Of a stretch of DNA of 27,758 nt, positions 8,001 through 14,144 are shown piece after piece. Location of the stretch: assembly GCA_016302725.1 (NCBI GenBank), contig JAEDNB010000003.1:1-27758 (forward strand). The letters run 5' to 3'. The translations under genes and the position numbers were made by a program. The stretch is from Lentisphaeria bacterium (GTDB lineage Bacteria > Verrucomicrobiota > Lentisphaeria > Oligosphaerales > Oligosphaeraceae). The notes beneath the pieces are model-generated. The model was not told the origin of the DNA, made no database searches, and was given only the letters and a program-made list of their open reading frames with translations. The first letter of the stretch is position 1, and each line of letters begins with the position of its first letter.

Positions 8001-9209
8001 ATGCAAGAAGAAAACACCCTGACGCTGGACAGCGTATACAAGGCAAAATACGCACTGAAGGACGTCGCCTTCCAGACGGACATCCTCCATGCCCCCAAGT
8101 TGAAGCCCGGGCTGGACCTTTACCTGAAGACGGAGAATCTTCAGATTACCGGCTCCTTCAAGGTCCGGGGAGCGTACTACAAGATTTCCCGCCTCACCCC
8201 GGAGGAGAAGAGCCGTGGCGTCATCGCCTGCTCTGCAGGCAACCACGCCCAGGGCGTGGCCCTGGCCGCCCAGAAGAATGGCATCAAGGCGGTCATCTGC
8301 CTGCCGGACAACGCCCCCATCTCCAAGGTGGAGGCCACCCGGAACTACGGGGCGGAAATCTGCCTGGTGGAAGGAGTCTACGACGACGCCTACCAGAAGG
8401 CCCTCCAGCTACGGGATGAAAAGGGATATACCTTCATCCACCCCTTCAACGACCCCGACGTCATCGCGGGACAGGGCACCATCGCCCTGGAACTGGCCGA
8501 GCAAATCCCCGACATGGATGCCGTCCTGGTGCCCGTGGGGGGCGGCGGGCTGGCCTCCGGCATCGCCTTCACCCTGAAGAACCTGAATCCCAAAATCAAG
8601 GTCTACGGAGTCCAGGCCACCGGCGCCCCCTCCATGCTCCACTCCCTCCACGACGCCCACATCGAACGCCTGGACTCCGTCTTCACCATCGCCGACGGCA
8701 TCGCCGTCAAGGAGCCGGGCACCCTCACCTATGAACTTTGCTCCCACTACGTGGACGACATGGTGGCGGTCAGCGACGACGAGATTTCCGCCGCCATCCT
8801 GGCCCTGATGGAGCAGCATAAACTGGTCACCGAGGGGGCAGGAGCGGTTTCCGTGGCCGCCGCCATGTTCGACAAGCTGGACTTGAAAGGCAAGAAAACC
8901 GTTTGCCTCCTCTCCGGGGGGAATATCGACGTGACCATCCTCTCCCGCGTCATCACCCGGGGGTTGCTCATGTCCGGCCGCCACTGCCAATTGACCATTG
9001 AACTGGTGGACAAGCCGGGGCAGCTCATGACGGTGGCCCAGCTTGTGGCCCAAGAGGGGGGCAATGTGATTTCCGTCCACCACGAACACTCCAACGAGGG
9101 TTCCAATGTGAACGGGTGCTATCTGCGCCTCACCCTGGAGACCCGCAATTTCGAGCAGATTCACCAGATTCGGAAGGCATTGACGGATGCCGGCCTGAAA
9201 CTCCTCTGA
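8001..9209 (+). CDS. ilvA: Threonine ammonia-lyase (threonine dehydratase)
   Basis: 402 residues. A PLP enzyme that converts threonine to 2-oxobutanoate and ammonia by way of 2-aminocrotonate. The PLP lysine is K54 in TGSFKVRGAY, the phosphate-binding loop is VPVGGGGLASG, and SGGNIDVTILSRVITRGL closes the catalytic domain. A C-terminal ACT-like domain (about 325-402, from QLTIELVDKPGQL) makes this the roughly 400-residue form found with anaerobic and regulated enzymes rather than the 510-residue E. coli IlvA. ATG 8001 is chosen because GGAGG lies at 7986-7990 and the product starts right at the family N-terminus. It is followed 41 bp later by ridA. Whether the role is biosynthetic (isoleucine) or catabolic is not clear from context. 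Confidence 0.95.
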   Translation: MQEENTLTLDSVYKAKYALKDVAFQTDILHAPKLKPGLDLYLKTENLQITGSFKVRGAYYKISRLTPEEKSRGVIACSAGNHAQGVALAAQKNGIKAVICLPDNAPISKVEATRNYGAEICLVEGVYDDAYQKALQLRDEKGYTFIHPFNDPDVIAGQGTIALELAEQIPDMDAVLVPVGGGGLASGIAFTLKNLNPKIKVYGVQATGAPSMLHSLHDAHIERLDSVFTIADGIAVKEPGTLTYELCSHYVDDMVAVSDDEISAAILALMEQHKLVTEGAGAVSVAAAMFDKLDLKGKKTVCLLSGGNIDVTILSRVITRGLLMSGRHCQLTIELVDKPGQLMTVAQLVAQEGGNVISVHHEHSNEGSNVNGCYLRLTLETRNFEQIHQIRKALTDAGLKLL

Positions 9210-9250
9210 TTTCCCTTTCCCTCCCCCCGGCAACAAGGAGAACTTCTTCC

Positions 9251-9634
9251 ATGAGCCAGCGTCAAGTCATTTCCACGGACAAGGCCCCCCAGGCCATCGG
9301 CCCCTACTCCCAGGCCATCCGCCTAGGCGACCTGGTCTTCACCTCCGGACAGATTCCCCTGGACCCCGAGACCGGGGCGCTGGTGGGGACGGACATCACC
9401 GGGCAGGCGGAGCAGGTGATGAAGAACCTGTCCGCCGTCCTGGCGGCGGCGGGGACCGACTTCGACCATGCGGTGAAGACGGTCTGCTTTCTGGCGGACA
9501 TGGGGGATTTTGCGGCCTTCAATGCCGTCTACGCCAAGTATATCTCCTCCTCCGCCCCCGCCAGAAGTTGCGTGGCGGTGAAGTCCCTTCCCAAGGGGGC
9601 GTTGGTGGAAGTGGAGGTCATCGCCGCCCTCTAG
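9251..9634 (+). CDS. ridA: RidA family enamine/imine deaminase
   Basis: 127 residues, the normal length for the Rid/YjgF/YER057c family. RidA hydrolyses 2-aminoacrylate and 2-iminobutyrate, the reactive intermediates released by PLP dehydratases such as the IlvA encoded just upstream. IGPYSQAIRLGDLVFTSGQI (16-35) and the substrate-binding arginine R105 in ARSCVAV are present, and the C-terminus EVEVIAAL is typical. AAGGAG at 9235-9240 sits 10 bases before the ATG. Co-transcription with ilvA is likely. Confidence 0.95.
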   Translation: MSQRQVISTDKAPQAIGPYSQAIRLGDLVFTSGQIPLDPETGALVGTDITGQAEQVMKNLSAVLAAAGTDFDHAVKTVCFLADMGDFAAFNAVYAKYISSSAPARSCVAVKSLPKGALVEVEVIAAL

Positions 9635-9642
9635 GAAGAATT

Positions 9643-9734
9643 CGCGCCGGAAGGCGGGGTGGGAGTCCCGGAGGCCTGGGCCTGACGCCATGCCCCACGG
9701 GGATTTCTCCGTTCCGGCGCGTTCGTTTTTTTCG
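9643..9734 (+). terminator. Terminator-like structure after ridA
   Basis: CGCGCCGGAA (9643-9652) is perfectly complementary to TTCCGGCGCG (9712-9721). The right arm is followed at once by TTCG and a run of seven T (9726-9732). The 59-base interior can fold further. It starts 8 bp after the ridA stop in a convergent gap, so it is the best terminator candidate of the plus-strand series, although its loop is unusually long. Confidence 0.6.
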
Positions 9735-9751
9735 TATTTCGGGGGAGGGGG

Positions 9752-10564
9752 CTAGAACTCCAGGGTCAGGCTGACGCCCGCCACCCAGTTAAAGGCGGAC
9801 TGGTCCTCCGCCTCCTTCCAGGTTTCCCGCATCTTGTGCCCCAGGGCCCATCCACCGGCGGCGAAGGAGCTCACGGTGATTCCCTCCGCAAGGGAGTAGT
9901 CCAGGGAAGTTTCCGCCACCAGGGAGAAGGGGGCGTTTTCCCTCAGGTCAAAGTCCCGCAGTTGGAAACGGTGGTTTCCCCACCACAATTGGGTTCCCAG
10001 ATTCCAGGCCAGGGAGTCGGCGAGCTCCACCGTGTGGGAGAGATTCAGGTTTCCGTAGAAGAGGCTGTCCTCGAAGTCGTAGTACAGGTCGATGCCGGGG
10101 GCCAGGAAGCACTGGGCATTCACGGCCAGGTTGATTTCCTGGGAATCGGACTCCCGGCTCCGGGGATAGACGTAGCGGACATAGGCCAACTGGAACTCCA
10201 GGCCCTGTACGGGGCCGCCCCACTCCCCGCCCAGCACCGGGCGCCAGCCGATGGTCCAATCCCATTCCTCGAAGGTGTGGCGGTAGTCATTCTGGTCCGT
10301 GCAATCCAGCATTCCCGTGGCCCCCAGGAAGAAATCCTTCCAAGTCACCTCCAGGTCCAGCTGGAAGACGGGGTCCGTGTTGGCATAGGCCCCCTTGTCA
10401 AAGTAGTGGCTGGCATATTGGACGGAGAGGGAGGCGCCCCATTCCCGGCTCTCCTCCCAGAGGGGTTCCCCGGGGTTTTCCTCTCCGGCGGGAGGGAGTT
10501 CCCGGGCGGGAAGGCATCTGACGGCCAGAAGGACCGTCAGGAGAAAAAGAAAGAAACGTTTCAT
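9752..10564 (-). CDS. Predicted outer-membrane beta-barrel protein
   Basis: 270 residues. A signal peptide (MKRFFLFLLTVLLAVRCLPA) is followed by a mature chain of alternating hydrophobic/polar residues rich in Trp, Tyr and Phe. The repeated strand-like segments (for example ASLSVQYASHYFDKG, EVTWKDFFLGATG) end in a terminal Phe (SLTLEF), the usual BAM recognition end of outer-membrane barrels. I do not recognise a specific family or substrate. AAGGAG sits 11 bases before the ATG. The gene lies 144 bp downstream of feoB on the same strand and could be its outer-membrane partner, but nothing in the sequence shows metal binding. Confidence 0.75.
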   Translation of the reverse strand: MKRFFLFLLTVLLAVRCLPARELPPAGEENPGEPLWEESREWGASLSVQYASHYFDKGAYANTDPVFQLDLEVTWKDFFLGATGMLDCTDQNDYRHTFEEWDWTIGWRPVLGGEWGGPVQGLEFQLAYVRYVYPRSRESDSQEINLAVNAQCFLAPGIDLYYDFEDSLFYGNLNLSHTVELADSLAWNLGTQLWWGNHRFQLRDFDLRENAPFSLVAETSLDYSLAEGITVSSFAAGGWALGHKMRETWKEAEDQSAFNWVAGVSLTLEF

Positions 10565-10708
10565 TCTGAATTTTGCTCCTTGTGTTGTTTTCGGGTGGAT
10601 TGCGGGGGCCCTTCTTGACGGTTCGGGAAGGGTCCCCGGTCTGTTTTCTTTTCCTCCAGGGGCCAGGGGGCGTTCACCTCCTGTGCCCCCGGGAGACTTT
10701 TTCTCTTG

Positions 10709-12838
10709 TCATCCCCATCCCAGCAGGCATCCCGCCTGATAGACAAGGAAGGTCATCCCGTAGGCCAGCAGGAAGAGTCCGCAGGCCTCCAGGAGGCACC
10801 ACTTCCAGGAATTGAGTTCCCTTCGGATGACGGCCAGGGTGGCGAAGCAGGGAATGGAAAGCAGGGTGAAGATCATGATGCAGACTCCCTGGAGGGGCGT
10901 GTACGCCTCACGGATTTGCGCCCGCAGCCCTTCCGATTCCTCGTCCGCCTCGCCTTCGGCATAGAGGATTCCCAATTGGGAGACGAAAACCTCCTTGGCC
11001 GCCAGTCCGGCGATGGAGGCGGTCACCAGTTTCCAGTCGAATCCGATGGGACGGAAGACGGGCTCCAGGAACTTGCCCACCCGTCCGGAGAGGGTGTACT
11101 CCAATTCCTCGGCGGCCTGGGCGTTCTCCAGGACGGCCAGCGCGTTCTCCCGTTCCTCCCCTTCCGGCATGGTCTCCTCCAGGGCGGCGGCCTCCCCCTG
11201 GTAGTCCCGGGAGAAGGTGTCCTTGCTGGGCAAGGTGTTGCAGAGGAAGAGGACGATGCTGGTAAGCAGGATGATGGTCCCCGCCTTATGGAGGTACATC
11301 TTGCCCCTGTCCCACATGTGAAGCAGGAGGGCCCGGAGGGAGGGGCACCGATAGGGGGGCAGTTCCATCAGGAAGACCTCCCCCTCCCCGCGGAAGAGGG
11401 TGGACTTCATGAGGCGGGCCGCCACCAGGGCCACGGCCACCCCCAGCAGGTAGATTCCCCACATGACCAGGGGGCGGTACAGCCCCGTGAAGAAAACGGG
11501 GATGATGAGGGAGTAGATGGGCAGGCGCGCCCCGCAGCTCATCAGCGGAAGAACCAGGATGGTGGCCTTCCTGTCCCGCTCCGATTCAATGGTGCGGGTG
11601 GCCATGATGGCGGGGACGTTGCATCCGAAGCCCAGCACCAGGGGCACGAAAGCCCGGCCGTGGAGGCCGAACTTCCGCATCAGGCCATCCATGACGAAGG
11701 CGGCCCTGGCCATGTATCCTGAATCCTCCAGCAAGGCGATGGCCAGGAAGAGGAAGAGGATATTGGGCAGGAAGACCAGAACGCCCCCCACGCCGGCGAT
11801 GACCCCGTCCGCCACCATGGAGCGGAGGTAGGGGAGAGTCTCCTCGGACCAGTGTTCCTTCACCAGGTCTCCCAGCCATCCAAAGGCGGCGTCGATCCAA
11901 TCCATGAAGGGCTGGGCGCAATGGAAGGTGAAGAAGAAGGTGAGGAAGATCACCAGGAGGAAGATGGGGAGTCCCAGGAAGCGGTGGGTGAGGAGGGCGT
12001 CCGCCTTCCGGGAGAAATCCCGTCGATTCCTCTCTCCATTGACAATGGCCTGGCGACAGAACTCCCCCAGGAGGGCGTAGCGACGGCGGGCCAGGAAGGT
12101 GTCGTCCTCCTGGGCTCCCAGTCGCTTCAGGCTTTCCTCCGCCAGGGGGAGCAAGGGGGCCATGGCGGGCATCTGCTGGAGGGTGGAGTCCCGTTCCAGG
12201 AGTTTGGTGGCGAAAAACCGGGCGGCGCCTGGGGCCACTTCCACCGGAAGTTTCCCTTGGACCTCCTGTTGCAGACGTTGAATCTCGCCATCCACCGCCT
12301 CGCCATAGTTCATGGAGGCGGGACCATGCTCCAGCCCGTAGTGGAGGAAGACCGAGAGGGCCTCCAGAAGCGGGCGGACCCCTTCCTCCGTGCGTCCCAC
12401 CGTCCGCACCACGTGCACTCCAAAGAACTCCTCCATCCTCTTATGGTCGAAATGGATTTTCTTCCGATCCGCCTCGTCGGACATGTTCAGGACCAGCATC
12501 ATGGGAATGCCCAATTCCGCCAGTTGGGTGGTCAGGTAGAGGGAGCGCTCCGGAATGGAGGAGTCGATCACGTTCAGGATCAGATCCAGCTTGGGCTCGG
12601 CGGCGGTCAATTCCTGGAAGACCACCCGCTCCTCCGGGGAATGGGAGGAAAGGGAGTAAATCCCGGGAAGGTCCACCACCTCCACCTCCTGCCCGTCCAG
12701 GAAGAAACGCCCCGATTTGTTCTCCACCGTCACGCCGGGATAGTTTCCCACATGCTGACGGGCACCCGTCAAAGCGTTGAAAATGCAGGTCTTGCCACAA
12801 TTGGGATTCCCCGCCAAGGCAATGCGATATCTCTTCAT
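10709..12838 (-). CDS. feoB: Ferrous iron transport protein B, GTP-gated membrane permease
   Basis: 709 residues. The N-terminal G domain has G1 GNPNCGKT (10-17), G2 T37 in YPGVTVE, G3 DLPG (56-59) and G4 NMSD (118-121). A helical GDI-like region follows, then a polytopic membrane domain with the two gate motifs, including GFGCNVPAIMATRTIE and LMSCGARLPIY. FeoB takes up Fe2+ across the inner membrane, powered or gated by nucleotide hydrolysis. The ATG overlaps the feoA stop by 4 bp (ATGA), so translation is coupled. It is shorter than the 773-residue E. coli protein. The substrate is assumed to be Fe2+ by family; the regulator next door leaves room for another metal. Confidence 0.97.
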   Translation of the reverse strand: MKRYRIALAGNPNCGKTCIFNALTGARQHVGNYPGVTVENKSGRFFLDGQEVEVVDLPGIYSLSSHSPEERVVFQELTAAEPKLDLILNVIDSSIPERSLYLTTQLAELGIPMMLVLNMSDEADRKKIHFDHKRMEEFFGVHVVRTVGRTEEGVRPLLEALSVFLHYGLEHGPASMNYGEAVDGEIQRLQQEVQGKLPVEVAPGAARFFATKLLERDSTLQQMPAMAPLLPLAEESLKRLGAQEDDTFLARRRYALLGEFCRQAIVNGERNRRDFSRKADALLTHRFLGLPIFLLVIFLTFFFTFHCAQPFMDWIDAAFGWLGDLVKEHWSEETLPYLRSMVADGVIAGVGGVLVFLPNILFLFLAIALLEDSGYMARAAFVMDGLMRKFGLHGRAFVPLVLGFGCNVPAIMATRTIESERDRKATILVLPLMSCGARLPIYSLIIPVFFTGLYRPLVMWGIYLLGVAVALVAARLMKSTLFRGEGEVFLMELPPYRCPSLRALLLHMWDRGKMYLHKAGTIILLTSIVLFLCNTLPSKDTFSRDYQGEAAALEETMPEGEERENALAVLENAQAAEELEYTLSGRVGKFLEPVFRPIGFDWKLVTASIAGLAAKEVFVSQLGILYAEGEADEESEGLRAQIREAYTPLQGVCIMIFTLLSIPCFATLAVIRRELNSWKWCLLEACGLFLLAYGMTFLVYQAGCLLGWG

Positions 12839-13176
12839 GCCTCACCTCCTTCCTGACACCCCACCAAACGGACGTGAATCTGGGAAGCGTCCTGCATGCT
12901 GATCGCAAGACTGGTGCCCAGCAACCCAATGCGGCAAAGACTCCCAAAGGGGGCGTGTGCCTCCATCTTCACACAGATTCCCGGAATGAGACCCACGTCC
13001 GCCAATTTCCCACGGCTGCGCCCCACCAGCGACAGGGAGAGAATCTCCCCGCACTCCCCCGGAGGCAGACGGGAAAGGGATACCTCCCTCTCCTCCATGC
13101 CGCCAGAAACACCAATCCGATACTCCCGCGACGACACAGGGACGCCGCAACAGCATGAACACTTCCTTTCACTCAT
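12835..13176 (-). CDS. feoA: FeoA-domain protein with a Cys-rich N-terminal extension
   Basis: 113 residues, compared with about 75 for a plain FeoA. The SH3-like FeoA domain spans about 34-108 and shows LPPGECGEI, GKLADVGLIPG and ISMQDASQIHVRL. The first 30 residues carry a CSCCCG cluster close to the start (MSERKCSCCCGVP), unusual for FeoA and a possible metal- or redox-sensing element. FeoA is a small cytoplasmic accessory protein for FeoB. AGGAG lies about 12 bases before the ATG at 13176. Stop and feoB start overlap by 4 bp. Upstream is a long leader holding three ArsR-type operators. Confidence 0.88.
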   Translation of the reverse strand: MSERKCSCCCGVPVSSREYRIGVSGGMEEREVSLSRLPPGECGEILSLSLVGRSRGKLADVGLIPGICVKMEAHAPFGSLCRIGLLGTSLAISMQDASQIHVRLVGCQEGGEA

Positions 13177-13396
13177 CTTTGTCCTGCTCCTTTCTGGTCT
13201 TTGAGGAGACCACCACCGCCCCGGAGAAATTCCCCAAAACGACAATGGCCTCGCACCACGCCCAATTTCCTCGGACACGGCGCGCAAGGCTCTTCACAAA
13301 GCCTTCCCCGGATCTTCTACTACTCCCGGCCACCCGGCCGGACACAAAAGCCAAAGGCAAAACCCCGTCCCTCTCCCTGGAAATCACGTAAAAACA

Positions 13397-13413
13397 GTTG
13401 AGCATATACTCAT
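13397..13413 (-). promoter_or_regulatory. ArsR/SmtB-type operator copy 1 (nearest feoA)
   Basis: On the feo strand it reads ATGAGTATATGCTCAACT followed by GTTT. The core TGAG-N6-CTCA has the arm spacing of SmtB/CzrA operators (TGAA-N6-TTCA). It shares TGAGTA-N3-GCTCAACT with the other two copies and the extra flank GTTT with copy 2. Confidence 0.7.
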
Positions 13414-13454
13414 CTAATAGGGAGAAAAGAAAAGGCAAAAAGAAAGATTCCCCT

Positions 13455-13463
13455 CCCCCCCCC
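13455..13463. repeat. Run of nine C between operators 1 and 2
   Basis: A C9 homopolymer inside a longer C-rich stretch (13450-13478). It lies 41 bp from operator 1 and 50 bp from operator 2. Such tracts slip easily and could alter operator spacing, or the length could be a sequencing error. Confidence 0.7.
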
Positions 13464-13512
13464 ACCCCACACACACCAGGAAAAAGGGAGAGGAGGGAAA
13501 AACAAAGAAACA

Positions 13513-13529
13513 GTTGAGCGACTACTCAT
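13513..13529 (-). promoter_or_regulatory. ArsR/SmtB-type operator copy 2
   Basis: On the feo strand it reads ATGAGTAGTCGCTCAACT, then GTTT. The core starts 116 bp from the corresponding point of copy 1, close to eleven helical turns. Only the three middle bases differ from copy 1 within the shared 17 bp. Confidence 0.7.
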
Positions 13530-13584
13530 CCTTTGGGCGGGGGCCGCCGCAAGGCGGGAGCAGGGCCTGCGCCCATTGAGAGAA

Positions 13585-13601
13585 GTTGAGCAATTACTCA
13601 A
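13585..13601 (-). promoter_or_regulatory. ArsR/SmtB-type operator copy 3 (nearest the sensor gene)
   Basis: On the feo strand it reads TTGAGTAATTGCTCAACT, which contains a perfect palindrome TTGAG-N6-CTCAA. It is 72 bp from copy 2, about seven helical turns, and 58 bp beyond the stop codon of the sensor gene. No copy is seen upstream of the sensor gene itself. Confidence 0.7.
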
Positions 13602-13659
13602 AGAATGGGAAAAGAGAAAGACGGGAGCGAAGGGGCTCCCGTCCCGTTTGCCTTCCCGG

Positions 13660-14052
13660 TCACTCCCGGACGTGTTCGAAGCCGGTATGGATGATGGCCC
13701 TCACGTGGTCGTCGGCCAGGGAGTAGAAGACATTCTGTCCTTCCCGTCTTCCTTGGACCAGGTTGGCCAGCCGTAGGACCTTCAACTGATGGGAGACGGC
13801 GGACTTGGTGATGCCCAGGAGGGCGGCCAGGTCGCAGACGCACAGTTCCCGAAAAAGGAGGGCATGGAGGAGTTGGACGCGGGTTCCGTCCCCGCAGAGT
13901 TTGAAGAGGACGGCCATTTCCATGTACTCGCTTTTGGGGGACATCTTCTCCCGTACCTCTTCCACCGCATCGGGGTGGAACTGTTGGCATTCCTGCTCCA
14001 CGTGGGTGCCTCCGCTTTCCAGACAACGTTTGACGACTTGTTCAACTACCAT
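13660..14052 (-). CDS. ArsR/SmtB-family metal-sensing transcriptional repressor, CadC-like
   Basis: 130 residues: a winged helix-turn-helix with DNA-recognition helix around TKSAVSHQLKVLRLANLV (83-100). Two metal sites of the family can be read. The alpha-3N site is ELCVCDLA (C71, C73) with further cysteines C10 and C22 in an N-terminal arm, as in CadC. The alpha-5 zinc site is complete: D114, H116, H127 and E130 match SmtB D104, H106, H117 and E120 in spacing. Such proteins leave DNA when they bind Zn, Cd, Pb, Co or similar metals. The gene is upstream of feoAB on the same strand, with three matching operators in between, so feoAB is the likely target. Start at ATG 14052 gives the usual family length. 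Which metal it senses is not known. Confidence 0.9.
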   Translation of the reverse strand: MVVEQVVKRCLESGGTHVEQECQQFHPDAVEEVREKMSPKSEYMEMAVLFKLCGDGTRVQLLHALLFRELCVCDLAALLGITKSAVSHQLKVLRLANLVQGRREGQNVFYSLADDHVRAIIHTGFEHVRE

Positions 14053-14095
14053 ACTATAATTTCCGTCGTGTGGATTGCGAGCGTGGAGGCAGGCG

Positions 14096-14126
14096 GCCTG
14101 GGGAATCCGAGGGGGATTCCCCAGGC
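14096..14126 (-). terminator. 13-bp perfect hairpin between the ligase and sensor genes
   Basis: GCCTGGGGAATCC (14096-14108) and GGATTCCCCAGGC (14114-14126) pair perfectly around a 5-base loop. It lies 18 bp after the ligase stop and 43 bp before the sensor ATG. No T run follows, so termination would not be of the textbook intrinsic type, but it probably marks the boundary between two transcripts. Confidence 0.55.
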
Positions 14127-14144
14127 GCACAGGGAGGCGGAGGG

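Larger units (their letters stand above)
13177..13659. promoter_or_regulatory. Leader/control region of feoAB
   Basis: A 483-bp gap between the metal-sensor gene and feoA, both on the minus strand. It contains three copies of one 17-bp near-palindrome (listed separately) and a run of nine C (nine G on the feo strand). From the operator nearest feoA to the feoA ATG about 220 bp remain. I found no gene or known RNA in that part. I could not assign -35/-10 boxes with confidence. Confidence 0.6.

Noticed and set aside
10561..10746. Small frame between feoB and the barrel protein gene
   Set aside because: No domain, Pro/Lys/Gln-rich composition and no ribosome site at a matching start; the region is better read as the leader of the barrel protein gene.
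13169..13405. Possible 78-codon gene between the operators and feoA, starting MLNCFYVISRERDG
   Set aside because: Its ATG lies inside operator copy 1, there is no ribosome site, and no family or hydrophobic pattern is seen. It overlaps the feoA start only by chance-like extension.
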